The position numbers and the translations under genes were made by a program. A stretch of 64,000 bases of DNA, taken from assembly GCF_016093295.1 (NCBI RefSeq), contig NZ_JAEDAL010000001.1:558001-622000 (forward strand), in the 5' to 3' direction. Source of the stretch: Inhella gelatinilytica (GTDB taxonomy: Bacteria > Pseudomonadota > Gammaproteobacteria > Burkholderiales > Burkholderiaceae_C). The notes beneath the pieces are model-generated. The model was not told the origin of the DNA, did not search any database, and saw only the letters and a list, made by a program, of their open reading frames with translations. Below, piece by piece: positions 42,499-56,712 of the stretch (position 1 is the stretch's first letter; each line of letters opens with the position of its first letter).

Positions 42499-43770
42499 AT
42501 GCCCAATTTGTCCTTTGTCTCGCCCACGCGCAATTCGCCCTGGGGCACTTACCTCTCCCAAATCGACGCGGTCGAGCCCTACCTGGGCCACCTGAGCCGC
42601 TGGGTCGAAACCCTGCGCCGCCCCAAGCGCGCACTGATCGTCGACATCCCCATCGAGCTCGACAACGGCACCGTCGCCCACTACGAGGGCTACCGCGTGC
42701 AGCACAGCTTGACGCGCGGCCCCGGCAAGGGCGGCGTGCGTTACCACCCGGACGTCACGCTGGAAGAAGTGATGGCTCTGTCGGCCTGGATGACCATCAA
42801 AAACGCCGCGGTCAACCTGCCCTACGGCGGCGCCAAGGGCGGCATCCGCCTGGACCCCAAGACCCTGTCGATGAAAGAACTGGAGAAGGTTACGCGCCGT
42901 TACACCAGTGAGATCGGCATCATCATTGGCCCGACCCAGGACATCCCGGCCCCGGACGTCAACACCAACGGCCAAATCATGGCCTGGATGATGGACACCT
43001 ACTCGATGAACGTCGGCGCCACCGCCACGGGCGTCGTCACCGGCAAGCCCATCCCGCTGGGCGGCTCGCTGGGCCGCGTGGCCGCCACCGGCCGCGGCGT
43101 GTTCGTGGTCGGCCGGGAAGCCATGCGCCGTCTGGGCATCGACATGGAAGGCGCGCGCGTCGCCGTCCAGGGCTTTGGCAACGTGGGCTCCATCGCCGCC
43201 AAGATGTTCGCCGCCAACGGCGCCAAGATCGTGACCGTGCAAGACCACACCGGCACCATCCACAACGACAACGGCCTGGACATGGCCGACCTGCTGCAGT
43301 ACGTCGCGCTGCGTGGCGGCGTCGAAGGCTTCAAGGGTGCCGAGACCATCGCCAACGAGAACTTCTGGGACGTCAAGACCGACGTGCTGATCCCGGCCGC
43401 GCTGGAAGGCCAGATCACCGACGCCCGCGCCCAGCGCATCTCCACCCGCCTGGTGCTGGAAGGCGCCAACGGCCCGACCACGCCGGACGGTGAGGCCGTG
43501 CTGGCTGACCGCGGCATCGTGGTGGTGCCGGACGTGATCGCCAACGCCGGCGGCGTGACGGTCTCGTACTTCGAGTGGGTGCAAGACTTCTCCTCCTTCT
43601 TCTGGACCGAGGACGAAATCAACCTGCGCCTGGACAAGATCCTGATCGGAGCCTTCAAAGGCATTTGGGAAACCAGCGAGCAACACAAGATCCCGCTGCG
43701 CACCGCCGCCTTTACCGTGGCCTGCACCCGCGTGCTGCAAGCCCGTGAAGAGCGCGGCCTGTACCCCTGA
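42499..43770 (+). CDS. gdhA: Glutamate dehydrogenase (Glu/Leu/Phe/Val dehydrogenase family)
   Basis: This 423-residue enzyme interconverts glutamate with 2-oxoglutarate and ammonia. The substrate-binding segment is [16 protein letters not shown] (Lys77), and the catalytic block is [11 protein letters not shown] (Lys113). A nucleotide-binding domain follows ([23 protein letters not shown]). The length and sequence are of the hexameric, about 420-residue class found widely in Burkholderiales; cofactor preference cannot be told with certainty. A strong GGAGG precedes the start and a rho-independent terminator follows, so it is probably a single-gene transcript. Divergent from pilU. Confidence 0.95.
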   Translation: MPNLSFVSPTRNSPWGTYLSQIDAVEPYLGHLSRWVETLRRPKRALIVDIPIELDNGTVAHYEGYRVQHSLTRGPGKGGVRYHPDVTLEEVMALSAWMTIKNAAVNLPYGGAKGGIRLDPKTLSMKELEKVTRRYTSEIGIIIGPTQDIPAPDVNTNGQIMAWMMDTYSMNVGATATGVVTGKPIPLGGSLGRVAATGRGVFVVGREAMRRLGIDMEGARVAVQGFGNVGSIAAKMFAANGAKIVTVQDHTGTIHNDNGLDMADLLQYVALRGGVEGFKGAETIANENFWDVKTDVLIPAALEGQITDARAQRISTRLVLEGANGPTTPDGEAVLADRGIVVVPDVIANAGGVTVSYFEWVQDFSSFFWTEDEINLRLDKILIGAFKGIWETSEQHKIPLRTAAFTVACTRVLQAREERGLYP

Positions 43771-43831
43771 CCGCTGGCCCGTCACCCCGCCCGAGCCTCG
43801 AGCCTCACGGCTCGCCGCGGTGGCACCCAAG

Positions 43832-43861
43832 CAAAAGGCCCGCTTCACAGCGGGCTTTTTT
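43832..43861 (+). terminator. Rho-independent terminator of gdhA
   Basis: A GCCCGCT/AGCGGGC stem (7 bp, 4-base loop TCAC) is preceded by an A-run and followed by six Ts, 60 bases after the gdhA stop. Confidence 0.9.
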
Positions 43862-43940
43862 GTTGGCCAACCGCCATTCAGCCCTTCCGCACCGGTGCGG
43901 ATAGTGCATTCCCTGATTTCTGAAGGAGCGCACGTTGGTC

Positions 43941-45812
43941 ATGCTCCAAGCCATGACCCCCCATTCCCTTTCTTTCGGCGCCCGCATGCTTCGCAATTGG
44001 GGGGACTACCTGCAGTCGGAAACCGCGCTGCTGGCGTTCTTCCGTGGCCTGCTGGCCTGCTCAACCCTTGCGCTGGGTTTAGCCATCTTGGGAATGTTCG
44101 CCGCCGGTTATCGGGAACTCCATCGGTACGCCATCACAGGGGTCATGGGGGTGTTGATCGCCATTTGTTGGGGTCTCAGCAAGAAGCGCCCCCAAGGCGC
44201 CGTGAAGCTCTTTCTCATCGGCATGTGGCTGTCCATCTCCGTGAACAACAGCTTGGTTGCTGGCTTGCAGAGCCCCAACGTGATGCTGTATCCGTTTTTG
44301 ATCGCGCTGGGCGGTTCCGTCCTCGGGCCCCGGTGGTTGCTGGGTTTGACCCTCTCCAGTCTGCTGGTGGTGTTGGCTCAAGGCCTGATCCAAACCTTTG
44401 GTGGTTGGGAGCCGATTCCAGCCGTCGGCATGCTCCCCCGCACGGTGATGTATTGCGTCACCCTTCTCATCACAAGCGTCTTGGTCTACGCCGCCTGGAG
44501 CAGTTTTCAGGCGGCCGTCCGACGTGCCAACGGCACGGCGGCCGAACTCGAACAGCGCAACACGGCCCTTCAGCGGAGCGAGCAGGACATTCAACTGCTG
44601 ATGGACTCAGTGCCCGCCTTCATTGCGGCCTTTGACGCCTCCAAGCGTCTTCGCCGCTGCAACCTGGGGTTGGCACAATTGTTTGGCTTTGCTGACGGCT
44701 CCGAACTTGTCGGCCAGACCATGGAGCAACTCCTCGGGCCCGCCGACTGGCCAATCATTGAGCCCCACTGGCGCCAGGCCTACGCCGGTCAAACCGCCAC
44801 CTACCGCCACACGCCGCAAGACCCGCGAAAGAGCAAAGTCCAGGTTCTGGATGTCGTACTGGTTCCGCAGTGGGTGAACGGCACTGTCACAGGCGTCTTT
44901 ACTCTGGCCACGGACGTTACCCACCAGGTAGAAACCGAGGCCGCGATCCGGCAATTGAATGCCTCGCTCGAGGAAAAGGTGCTCAGCCGCACCCGGGAAC
45001 TTCAAGCCACCGTGGAAAAACTCCAGCACTCACAGGACGAGCTCGGCCGCAGCGGCGCCAAGGCCACGCTCTCGATGCTGGCCGCCAGCCTGGCCCACGA
45101 ACTAGACGCCCCGTTGAGCAACAGCGGGGCGACAGTCAGTGCGCTGGGCAGCGTACTCACAGACCTACAGATCCAGCTCGAGGCGACGGATCTCCAGCGC
45201 CCGCTCCTGGTCGCTACCGTGGCCCGTCAGCAAAGTGCCCTCACACTGCTGGAGCGCAACATCGAGCATGCCGCCGCCCTGGTGCGACAGTTCCAGCAAG
45301 TAGCCAATGACCAGGTCAGCGAGAACCGACGCTCGTTCGATCTTGGGATCGCCGTGCGCGAGGTGCTGGCAACCCTGACCCCGAGTCTGAAGGGCCCCCA
45401 CCGGGTTGAAGTCAACCTCCCGGAGCGTGTGCTGCTGGATAGCTACCCAGGCGCCCTTGGGCAAGTGGTGGTCAATCTGGTGAACAACGCCTTCTTGCAT
45501 GCCTTTGAAGGCATGAGCACCGGCGTGCTCAAGATCTCGGCCGACCGAGTGGACGACCAAATACGGCTGCAGTTTGCCGACAACGGCATTGGTATGAGCG
45601 AAGAGGTACGCAACCGCCTGTTCGAACCCTTCTTCTCCACCAAACAGGGTCAGGGCAACCCTGGGCTGGGACTGCACATCGTGCGCTCTGTGGTGGAGCG
45701 CACCTTGGGCGGCAGGGTCAACGTCACCAGCATCCCCCGCGCCACCAGCGCCCAACTCCAGGGCACCACCCTCACCGTGACCCTGCCGGTTCAAGCACCG
45801 CAGGTGGGCTGA
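43941..45812 (+). CDS. Membrane PAS sensor histidine kinase, orphan
   Basis: From the ATG at 43941 this is 623 residues. The N-terminal half has about six membrane helices (roughly 30-205; LLACSTLALGLAILGMF, GVMGVLIAICWGL, LYPFLIALGGSVL), then a helical linker, a PAS domain (about 220-335; MDSVPAFIAAFDASKRLRRCN), a coiled segment, and a catalytic part. His386 lies in ASLAHELDAPLSNSG. The ATPase part reads GQVVVNLVNNAFLHAFEG, DNGIGM and GNPGLGLHIV. A TTG at 43935 sits at better spacing from AAGGAG (43923-43928) and could be the true start. No response regulator is beside it. It converges on malQ with a gap of 9 bases. Signal unknown. Confidence 0.85.
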   Translation: MLQAMTPHSLSFGARMLRNWGDYLQSETALLAFFRGLLACSTLALGLAILGMFAAGYRELHRYAITGVMGVLIAICWGLSKKRPQGAVKLFLIGMWLSISVNNSLVAGLQSPNVMLYPFLIALGGSVLGPRWLLGLTLSSLLVVLAQGLIQTFGGWEPIPAVGMLPRTVMYCVTLLITSVLVYAAWSSFQAAVRRANGTAAELEQRNTALQRSEQDIQLLMDSVPAFIAAFDASKRLRRCNLGLAQLFGFADGSELVGQTMEQLLGPADWPIIEPHWRQAYAGQTATYRHTPQDPRKSKVQVLDVVLVPQWVNGTVTGVFTLATDVTHQVETEAAIRQLNASLEEKVLSRTRELQATVEKLQHSQDELGRSGAKATLSMLAASLAHELDAPLSNSGATVSALGSVLTDLQIQLEATDLQRPLLVATVARQQSALTLLERNIEHAAALVRQFQQVANDQVSENRRSFDLGIAVREVLATLTPSLKGPHRVEVNLPERVLLDSYPGALGQVVVNLVNNAFLHAFEGMSTGVLKISADRVDDQIRLQFADNGIGMSEEVRNRLFEPFFSTKQGQGNPGLGLHIVRSVVERTLGGRVNVTSIPRATSAQLQGTTLTVTLPVQAPQVG

Positions 45813-45821
45813 TTCAGCGGT

Positions 45822-47336
45822 TTAGGCCGGCAGCTTCATCCGATCAAACGGCCCCCGCCCACTGGCGGCGGTGATGAGGCCCAGCACGCGGCCGGGTTCG
45901 CTGCCCACTTGATCCCAGGTGAAGCGCCAAGCCCAGTTGCCGCCGCCCAGGGTGCCGGGGGTGTTCATGCGGTGGCTGCTGTCCAGGCCGAGCACATCTT
46001 GCAGCGGGAAGATGGCCAGATTGGCCACGGAGTTGGCCGCCGCGCGGATCATGGCCCAGTGCACGTCGTGGGCGCCGCAGGCCAAATAACAGGCGGCGTA
46101 CTCGCGTTCGCGGGCCGGGGCGGCGTTCCACCAGCCGCGGGCGGTGTCGTTGTCGTGCGTGCCGGTGTAGACGATGGTCTCGCGCTCGTAGTTGTGGGGC
46201 AGGAACTCGTGATCCCCCTCGGCGCCAAAGCCGAACTGCAGGATCTTCATGCCCGGGAAGCCGCAGCCCTCTCGCAGCGCGATCACATCGGGGGTGATGA
46301 GCCCCAAGTCCTCCGCCACGATGGGCAGCGGGCCCAGGGCTTTGGCAATCGCATCGAACAGCGCCTGGCCGGGGCCGGGCACCCAGCGGCCTTCGTGGGC
46401 GGTGGGGCAGGAGGCCGGAATTTCGTAATAGCCGGCAAAGCCCCTGAAGTGGTCAATGCGGAACACATCGGCTTGGGCAAGGGCGCGGCGCACGCGCTCG
46501 GTCCACCAGGCGTAGCCGGTTTTGGCCATGGCGTCCCAGCGGTACAGCGGGTTGCCCCAGCGCTGGCCGTCCGCGCTCAAAGCATCGGGGGGCACACCGG
46601 CCACGACGGTGGGCTGGTAGCGATCGTCCAGGAAGTAAAACTCAGGCGCGGCCCAGCAGTCGGCGCTGTGGTGCGCAATGAAGATGGGCAGGTCGCCCAT
46701 GAGCGCAATGCCCTTGCCATTGGCGTAGGCCTTCACGGCGGCCAGCTGGTTGTCGAACTGCCACTGCACAAAGCACCAGAAGGCGATCTCGTCGGCATGC
46801 TCCTTGCGAGCCTTGGTGAGCGCGGCTTTCTTGCGGCTGCGCAGATCGGGCGCCCAGTCCCACCAGCAGGCGCCGCCGTGGGCCGATTCCAGCGCCATGA
46901 AGAGGCTGTAGTCGTCGAGCCAGCTGGCCTGCGCTTGAGCCCAGGCCGCATAGGCCTGGCGCTGCGCGGCCGTGGCGCGGGCAAAAAAGCCCGCGGCGGC
47001 GGCCCGCAGTTGCTGCATGCGCCAGGGCACGACGGCGGCAAAGTCGACCGCATTCGCGCCAAAGGCGGGCACCTCGGGAGCCGCCAACCAGCCGGCCTCC
47101 ACCAGAGGCTCCAGCGCCACCATCAGCGGGCTGCCCGCGAAGGCCGACACGGACTGGTAGGGCGAATCGCCGGGGCCAATGGGCGTGGTGGGCAGCAGCT
47201 GCCACACGCGCTGACCTGCCGCCTCCAGCCAATCGACGAAATGAAACGCGGACGGGCCGAGATCCCCGATGCCATGGGGCCCGGGCAGGGAGGTGATGTG
47301 CAGCAGCACGCCGCTGGCGCGTTGATTCAAATTCAT
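45822..47336 (-). CDS. malQ: 4-alpha-glucanotransferase (amylomaltase)
   Basis: MalQ moves glucan segments between maltodextrins, releasing glucose and lengthening chains for phosphorylase. The 504-residue protein of GH77 starts MNLNQRASGVLLHITSLPGPHGIGDLG. The catalytic regions are visible: ADVFRIDHFRGFAGYYEIP (nucleophile Asp), LPIVAEDLGLITPDV (acid/base Glu) and YTGTHDNDTARGWW (stabilising Asp). The frame is open upstream over glgX, but that part is not MalQ. It begins 2 bases after the glgX stop and is last of the minus-strand glgP-glgB-glgX-malQ arm. Confidence 0.96.
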   Translation of the reverse strand: MNLNQRASGVLLHITSLPGPHGIGDLGPSAFHFVDWLEAAGQRVWQLLPTTPIGPGDSPYQSVSAFAGSPLMVALEPLVEAGWLAAPEVPAFGANAVDFAAVVPWRMQQLRAAAAGFFARATAAQRQAYAAWAQAQASWLDDYSLFMALESAHGGACWWDWAPDLRSRKKAALTKARKEHADEIAFWCFVQWQFDNQLAAVKAYANGKGIALMGDLPIFIAHHSADCWAAPEFYFLDDRYQPTVVAGVPPDALSADGQRWGNPLYRWDAMAKTGYAWWTERVRRALAQADVFRIDHFRGFAGYYEIPASCPTAHEGRWVPGPGQALFDAIAKALGPLPIVAEDLGLITPDVIALREGCGFPGMKILQFGFGAEGDHEFLPHNYERETIVYTGTHDNDTARGWWNAAPAREREYAACYLACGAHDVHWAMIRAAANSVANLAIFPLQDVLGLDSSHRMNTPGTLGGGNWAWRFTWDQVGSEPGRVLGLITAASGRGPFDRMKLPA

Positions 47337-47338
47337 GG

Positions 47339-49428
<2,090 letters not shown>

Positions 49429-49429
<1 letters not shown>

Positions 49430-51579
49430 CAGCAGGGGGTGAGGAACAGGGTGGCCAAGGGCGGCAGGGTGAGCGCCACGCTGTGGCTGCGGCCGTGCGC
49501 TGCAATCGGCTCGACCGTGACGGGACCCGAGCCATTGCCCACATTGCTGCCGCCGTAGTGGGTGCTGTCGGTGTTCAGGGCCTCGCGCCACGCAGCGCCG
49601 GGGCAGCCAATGCGGTACGCGCGGCGCGGCTGGGGGGTGAGGTTGCACACCACCATCACGCTGCGCCCCTGGCCGTCGTGGCGCAGCCAGGCCAGCACCG
49701 ATTGCTCCGCATCGTCCGCCACCAGCCATTCGAAGCCCGCGGCCTCGCAGTCCAGCCGGTGCAGGGCGCTCTCGCGACGGTACAGATGATTCAGGTCCGC
49801 CACCAGCCGGCGTACGCCTGTATGGGGTGCCTCCTCGGCCTGGGCCCAGGGCAGGTTCTTTTCAAAATTCCATTCGCCGCGCTGGCCCCACTCCTGCCCC
49901 ATGAAGAGCAGCTTCTTGCCGGGGTGGCCCCACATAAAGCCGTAGTAGGCGCGCAGGTTGGCAAACTGCTGCCAGGCATCGCCCGGCATCTTGTCCAGCA
50001 GCGAGCCCTTGCCGTGCACGACCTCGTCGTGCGAGAGCGGCAGCATGAAGTTCTCGCTGAACGCATAAACGAGGCCGAAGGTCAGCCCGTTGTGGTGCCA
50101 GCGCCGGTGCACGGGGTCCTGGTGCATCGTGCGCAGGGTGTCGTTCATCCACCCCATGTTCCACTTGAAGTGAAAGCCCAGGCCGCCAGCGTAGGTGGGC
50201 TGGCTGACCCCCGGAAAAGCTGTGCTCTCCTCGGCCACCGTGAACCCCCCGGCCAGGCTGACTTGCTCGTTGACGTGCTTGAGCAGGGCAATGGCTTCCA
50301 GGTTCTCGCGCCCGCCCTGGTGGTTGGGCACCCACTCACCGTAGGGGCGGGAGTAGTCGCGGTAGAGCATGGAGGCCACGGCGTCGACCCGCAAGCCGTC
50401 CACACCGAAATGCTCGACCCAGTAGAGCGCGCTGCTGGCCAGAAAGCTGCGCACCTCGCTACGGCCGAAGTTGTAGATCAGCGTGTTCCAGTCGCGGTGG
50501 AAGCCCTCCTTCGGGTCGGCGTATTCGTAGAGGGCCGTGCCATCAAAGCGCGCCAGTCCGTGGGCATCCATGGGGAAGTGGGCCGGCACCCAGTCCAGCA
50601 GCAAGCCCAGCCCGGCGGCATGGCAAGCCTGCACAAAACGGGCAAAGCCTTCCGGCTCGCCAAAGCGAGCGGTGGGAGCGAAGAGGCCCAGCGTCTGATA
50701 ACCCCAGGAGCCGTCAAACGGATGCTCGCTGATGGGCAGGAGCTCCAGGTGCGTGAAGCCCAAGCCCTGCACATAGGGAATCAGCTCGGCGGCCAGCTCG
50801 TCCCAGGTGGGAAACCGCCCCTCGGGCCGGCGCCAGCTCGCCGGGTGCACCTCGTAGACCGAAATGGGGGCGTCGCGCCGGTTGGCGGCCGCCCGCTCGG
50901 CGGGCACGGCGCGGCGCGGCGGCAAGCCCACCACGCGCGAGGCGGTCGCCGGGCGCAGCTCGGCGGCGAAGGCCACCGGGTCCGCCTTGAGCGGCAGCAC
51001 CACGCCGTCAGGGGTGCGCAGCTCGTACTTGTAAAGCTCCCCAACTTGCAACCCGGGAATGAACAGCTCCCACACCCCGGCGTCGTGGCGCAGCCGCATG
51101 GGGTGACGACGGCCGTCCCAACCGTTGAACCCCCCGACCACCGAGACCCGCTGGGCATTGGGGGCCCAGAGCGCAAAGCGAACCCCGGCTTCGCCCGCGA
51201 TGACCTGCGGGTGCGCCCCCAGCAGTTCGTGCAGACGCGGCTCGTTGCCATCGCGCAGGCGCCGCAGCTCCGCGTCACTGAACAGCGCGCCAAAGGCGTA
51301 GGTGTCGGCTTGCTCGGTGGTGACGCCACCGGCCCAGCGCACGCGCAAGCGGTAAGCGCCCGGATGGGTGCCCAGGTGCGCCTCAAAAAGGTCGGAGCCG
51401 GCCCGTCGCGGCAACTCCACCCCCGCGCCCGTGGCGAATACGGCACTGACGGCCTCCGCCCCGGGCAGAAACGCGCGCAGCCACAGGCCGCCCTGGCCAT
51501 CCGGGTGCGGCCCGAGCACCGCGAAGGGGTCGCCATGGCGACCGCCTTGCAAGGCCTCCAGCGTTGCGGCGTCCAGCAT
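49429..51579 (-). CDS. glgB: 1,4-alpha-glucan branching enzyme
   Basis: GlgB creates alpha-1,6 branches in glycogen. The 716-residue protein starts [28 protein letters not shown], the typical GlgB opening, with a CBM48 domain ([26 protein letters not shown]). The GH13 catalytic part has nucleophile Asp399 ([20 protein letters not shown]), acid/base Glu in [13 protein letters not shown], and the [11 protein letters not shown] region. An AAGGAG ribosome site lies directly upstream. It follows glgP by 17 bases. Its presence with degradative glgX, glgP and malQ in one arm, without glgC or glgA, is noteworthy. Confidence 0.97.
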
Positions 51580-51596
51580 CGACTCTCCTTGGCTTC

Positions 51597-54095
51597 TTAG
51601 CCCAGCGACTCCGCCGACCAGACCCGCTCCACGTACTCCGCAATGGTGCGGTCCGACGAGAACCAGCCCATGCCGGCCACGTTGCGCAGCGCCCGTTCGG
51701 CCCAGGCCGCCTTCTTGCGGTACAGGGCATCGACCTCCAACTGCTTGGCCACGTAGTCGGCAAAGTCGGCCATGAGCAGATAGCCGTCACGATACGTGAG
51801 GTTGTCGACGATCGCCCGGTAGCGCTCGGCGTCCCCGCCGCTGAAGCTGCCATCCGCAATGGCGTGCACCACAGCCTTGAGCTGGTGGTTCTCTTCTTGG
51901 TAAAGGCGCGGGTCGTAGCCCAGGTCCTTGATGCGCTGCACGTCCTCGGCGCGCAGCCCGAAGACGAACATGTTCTCCTCACCCATGGCCTGCGCCATCT
52001 CGATGTTGGCGCCGTCCCAGGTGCCAATGGTCAGGGCGCCGTTCATGGCGAACTTCATATTGCCCGTGCCACTGGCCTCGGTGCCGGCCGTGGAGATTTG
52101 CTCGGACAGGTCGGCCGCCGGGATGATGGTCTCGGCCAGGCTCACGCCGTAGTTGGGCAGGAAGACCAGCTTGAGCTTGCCGCCGACCCGCGGGTCACTG
52201 TTCACCACCCGGGCCACGTCGTGCGCGAGCTGGATGATGAGCTTGGCCATGTGATACGCCGAGGCCGCCTTGCCCGCGATGATCACGGTGCGCGGCACCC
52301 AGGCCTTGCCGTCCGGCGCCCGGTCCGGGCTGGCGACGATGGCCTGATAGCGCGCGATGACGTGCAGGATGTTCAGCAGCTGGCGCTTGTATTCGTGGAT
52401 GCGCTTGATCTGGATGTCGAACAAGCTGTCGGGGTTGACGACCGGCCCGAGCTGCTTGCGGATCAAGGCCGCTAGGCGCTCTTTGTTGGCACGCTTGACC
52501 GCCAAGAACTCTTTTTGCAGCCCCGCATCTCCGGCCTTTTTGCCGAGCTTGGCCAACTCCGCCAGGTTCTTGCGCCAGCCCTTGCCAATGTGGCCGTCCA
52601 GCAAGCCGGACAGACCCGGGTTGGCCTGTTGCAGCCAGCGGCGCGGCGTCACGCCATTCGTGACGTTGTGGAAGCGCTCGGGGTAGAGCCGGGCGTAGTC
52701 GGCAAAGATGGTTTGCACGCACAGGTCGGAGTGCAACTGGGCCACGCCATTGACGCGGTGCGAAGCCACGATGGACAGCGCCGCCATGCGCACCCGGCGC
52801 TCATAGCCGGTGTGCGGCGAGCCCTCGTCAATGATGGAGACGCGGCGCAGCAGTTCGGTGTCGCCCGGCACGGCGCGAGCCACCGCCTCCAGGAAGTGGT
52901 GGTTGATCTCGTAAATGATTTCGAGGTGGCGCGGCAGCAGTTGCTCAAACATGCGCACGGGCCAGGTTTCCAGCGCCTCGGGCATCAACGTGTGGTTGGT
53001 GTAGCTCACCGCTTGACGGGTGATGGTCCAGGCCTGTTCCCAGGTGTAGGCGTGCTCGTCCACCAGGATGCGCATCAGTTCGGCCGGGGCCAGCGCCGGG
53101 TGCGTGTCGTTCAGGTGGATGGCATTCAGGCGCCCCAGATCGTCCAAGTTGCCAAACTCGCGCTGGTGGCGCGCCACCAAGTCCTGCAGGCTGGCGCTGA
53201 CCAGGAAGGCCTCTTGCTTCAAGCGCAGTTCGCGGCCGGCCTCGGTGCTGTCATCGGGGTACAGCACCCAGTTCAGCGCGTCGGCTAGCACGCGGTGGCG
53301 CGCGGCCTCCAGGTATTCCCCGCGGCAGAAGGCGGAAAAGTCGATGGGGCTGCTGGCCTCGGCCTGCCACTGGCGCAGGGTTGACACCCGCTCGCTGTGG
53401 TGCGCTGGCACGATGAAGTCGTAGGCCTGGGCCATGACCACCTCGCCACCGATCCAACGCCGGCCGCCCACGCTGCCCATGGTCGAGCTCTCGCTCACCA
53501 CGCGCCCGCCAAAGCGCACGGGGTAGCGGCGCTCGCGGCGGATCACCTCCCAGGGGGCACCCAGCTTCATCCAGTCGTCCGGGCTCTCCACCTGGCGGCC
53601 GCCCTCGATGCCTTGGGCAAACATGCCGTACTGGTAGCGCAGTCCGTAGCCAAAGCTGGGCAGCCCCAGCTCCGCAAAGCTGTCCAAGAAGCATGCGGCC
53701 AAGCGGCCGAGGCCGCCGTTGCCCAGCGCCGCGTCGGGCTCACGCTCCAACACGTCGGACAGCTCCAAGCCCAGCGGCTCCAGCTGTTCTTGCATCAGTT
53801 TGTCCAGCCCCAGGGCCGCCAGGGCATTGCCCAAGGCGCGGCCCATCAGGAATTCCATGCTGAGGTAATGCACGCGGCGCGCGCCGGTGGCGCCGCGCTG
53901 ATTGTCGGCAGCCTGGGTGGCCACCCAGCGGTCCGCCAGCAATTCGCGGCAGGCCTGCGCCGCCGCGCGAAACACCGCCTCCTTGGTGGGGGGAACGCCA
54001 GGGGTTTGGCCCAATTCGCGAGCCAGGGCCGCCTTGAAGGCGGTTTGCAGTCGGGGGCGGGAAGTCGTGGTCATGGGGGCCGTAGTAACGCTCAT
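51597..54095 (-). CDS. glgP: Glycogen/maltodextrin phosphorylase
   Basis: GlgP cleaves alpha-1,4 ends with phosphate to glucose-1-phosphate. The 832-residue protein keeps the family core: [84 protein letters not shown] and the PLP site [14 protein letters not shown], where Lys681 binds the cofactor. Three in-frame ATGs (54104, 54095, 54074) are possible and none has a clear ribosome site; I chose the middle one. It heads the minus-strand arm and is divergent from malK. Glycogen versus maltodextrin preference is not decided by the sequence. Confidence 0.95.
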   Translation of the reverse strand: MSVTTAPMTTTSRPRLQTAFKAALARELGQTPGVPPTKEAVFRAAAQACRELLADRWVATQAADNQRGATGARRVHYLSMEFLMGRALGNALAALGLDKLMQEQLEPLGLELSDVLEREPDAALGNGGLGRLAACFLDSFAELGLPSFGYGLRYQYGMFAQGIEGGRQVESPDDWMKLGAPWEVIRRERRYPVRFGGRVVSESSTMGSVGGRRWIGGEVVMAQAYDFIVPAHHSERVSTLRQWQAEASSPIDFSAFCRGEYLEAARHRVLADALNWVLYPDDSTEAGRELRLKQEAFLVSASLQDLVARHQREFGNLDDLGRLNAIHLNDTHPALAPAELMRILVDEHAYTWEQAWTITRQAVSYTNHTLMPEALETWPVRMFEQLLPRHLEIIYEINHHFLEAVARAVPGDTELLRRVSIIDEGSPHTGYERRVRMAALSIVASHRVNGVAQLHSDLCVQTIFADYARLYPERFHNVTNGVTPRRWLQQANPGLSGLLDGHIGKGWRKNLAELAKLGKKAGDAGLQKEFLAVKRANKERLAALIRKQLGPVVNPDSLFDIQIKRIHEYKRQLLNILHVIARYQAIVASPDRAPDGKAWVPRTVIIAGKAASAYHMAKLIIQLAHDVARVVNSDPRVGGKLKLVFLPNYGVSLAETIIPAADLSEQISTAGTEASGTGNMKFAMNGALTIGTWDGANIEMAQAMGEENMFVFGLRAEDVQRIKDLGYDPRLYQEENHQLKAVVHAIADGSFSGGDAERYRAIVDNLTYRDGYLLMADFADYVAKQLEVDALYRKKAAWAERALRNVAGMGWFSSDRTIAEYVERVWSAESLG

Positions 54096-54203
54096 TCGGG
54101 TCATCCGTTTGGGGGCGTGAAGGTCCCGATCACCATCGACCGGGGCCAGGGCAAGATCGACGCAACCGGGAGACTGCCCCCCGCGACACGTCGTTGCGGA
54201 GTC

Positions 54204-54232
54204 AGTATCGCCCACCTGCCTCTGGTTGTGTA
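54204..54232 (-). promoter_or_regulatory. Candidate glgP promoter (weak)
   Basis: On the minus strand TACACA (54232-54227) and GATACT (54209-54204) are separated by 17 bases. The -35 overlaps the left operator. The -35 match is 4 of 6. Confidence 0.35.
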
Positions 54233-54243
54233 GTTTGACTACA
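54229..54243. promoter_or_regulatory. Operator dyad 1, TGTAGT-TTG-ACTACA
   Basis: A perfect 6-bp inverted repeat with a 3-base centre. The shape (short palindromic half-sites) fits a LacI-type repressor of sugar genes, though none is in the window. It lies over the candidate glgP -35 element. Confidence 0.6.
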
Positions 54244-54316
54244 TCGGGATAACCCGCATTTTGCCGCACATTGGGAGGCTTTCTCCTTGCTGCACGAAGC
54301 ACCCAAGGGTTCGTCT

Positions 54317-54331
54317 TGTTGTGAAACTACA
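54317..54331. promoter_or_regulatory. Operator dyad 2, TGTTGT-GAA-ACTACA
   Basis: This is a second copy of the glgP-side dyad with one mismatch. It covers the -35 element of the malK promoter, a position where a bound protein would block polymerase. Confidence 0.6.
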
Positions 54332-54347
54332 TTTTGATCGGTATATT
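54319..54347 (+). promoter_or_regulatory. Candidate malK promoter
   Basis: TTGTGA (54319-54324) and TATATT (54342-54347) are separated by exactly 17 bases, leaving a leader of about 40 bases to the malK ATG. Confidence 0.6.
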
Positions 54348-54393
54348 CAGTCCACCCAATCGGGCGGCGCGGCCGCCCCACTCGGAGAGCTTG

Positions 54394-55508
<1,115 letters not shown>

Positions 55509-55512
<4 letters not shown>

Positions 55513-56708
55513 GGGCCGCGCCACTGTTGCTGATCACGGCGCTGGTGGGGGGCGCACTGAGCCTGACCCACGCGCCCGCCCGCGCCGAAAAGGCCCCCAA
55601 GCTGCTCGTCTGGATCAATGGCGACAAGGCCTACAACGGCCTGCAAAAGGTGGGCGATGCCTTTGCCAAGGTCTCGGGCGTGCCCGTCGTCGTCGAGCAC
55701 CCTGTGGACGCCACCGACAAATTTCAGCAGGCCGTTGGCGCCGGCAAAGGGCCGGACGTCTTTTGCTGGCCGCACGACCGCGTGGGCGAGTGGGCCAAGG
55801 CGGGCCTTCTGACGCCGATTCGCCCCTCGGCCCGCTTGCGCGCCGAAAACGAAGAGCAAGCCTGGCAGGCGCTGAGCTACCGCGGGCGCGTCTGGGGCTA
55901 CCCCATCGCCATCGAGACCCTGGGGCTGATCGTCAACAAGAACCTGGTCAAGGACATCCCCACGACCTGGGACGAGGTGATGCGCTTGGACGCCGCCCTC
56001 AAGCCCCAGGGCAAGCGCGCCATCCTGTGGCACTACAGCAAGAGCTTCTTCAGCTGGCCGATGTTTGCCGGTGCGGGCGGTGTGATCTTCGGCCGCGATG
56101 CCCAGGGCGACTTCGACCCGCGCCAGGTCGGCGTCAACACGCCGGGGGCGGTGCAGGCCGGCCACGTGCTGGAGCGCCTGGTCAAAGAGGGCTACATGCC
56201 CAAAGGCGCGAACTACGCCGAAATGGAATCGGGTTTTGCACGCGGCGAGGTGGCAATGATGATCTCCGGCCCCTGGGCCTGGGACAACGCCAAAAAGGCC
56301 AAGATTGACTTTGCCATTGCGCCCATCCCCGCGGTCGAGGCCGGCCAGCCCAGCCGCAGCTTTGTGGGGGTGCTGGGTTGCATGATTGCCGCGCCCAGTC
56401 GCAACAAGGACCTGGCCAAGGAGTTCATCGAGAACCACCTGATGCGGCCCGAGGCACTGAAGATCCTCGACGCTGACGTGCCCCTGGGCGTGCCGGCCAA
56501 CAAGGCGTTCTACGCCGAGCTCTCGGTCAACCCGCTGATCCGCGCCAGCATGGTGAACGCCCAGACCGGCCAGCCCATCCCCAACATCCCTGAAGTGGGC
56601 CGCTTCTGGACCGCCATGGACGCGGCGCTGGAAGCCATCACCAATGGCCTGCAATCGCCCAAGGACGCGCTGGACGGCGCTGCAGCGCGCATGCTGCTGA
56701 GGAAGTGA
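55509..56708 (+). CDS. malE: Maltose/maltodextrin-binding periplasmic protein
   Basis: MalE captures maltose and maltodextrins in the periplasm and delivers them to MalFGK2. The 399-residue protein has a signal peptide ([17 protein letters not shown], cut after ARA). The mature start [22 protein letters not shown] closely resembles E. coli MalE. Other conserved blocks are [44 protein letters not shown] and [19 protein letters not shown]. It overlaps malK by 4 bases and malF starts 4 bases after its stop. Confidence 0.95.
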
Positions 56709-56712
56709 CACC

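Larger units (their letters stand above)
54096..54393. promoter_or_regulatory. Divergent control region of the glg-mal locus
   Basis: This roughly 300-base gap separates glgP and malK. Its part nearest malK (about 54225-54350) is AT-richer. It holds two dyads TGTwGT-N3-ACTACA 88 bases apart, with a candidate promoter overlapping each. No gene is evident. It is likely the control point of both arms. Confidence 0.7.
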
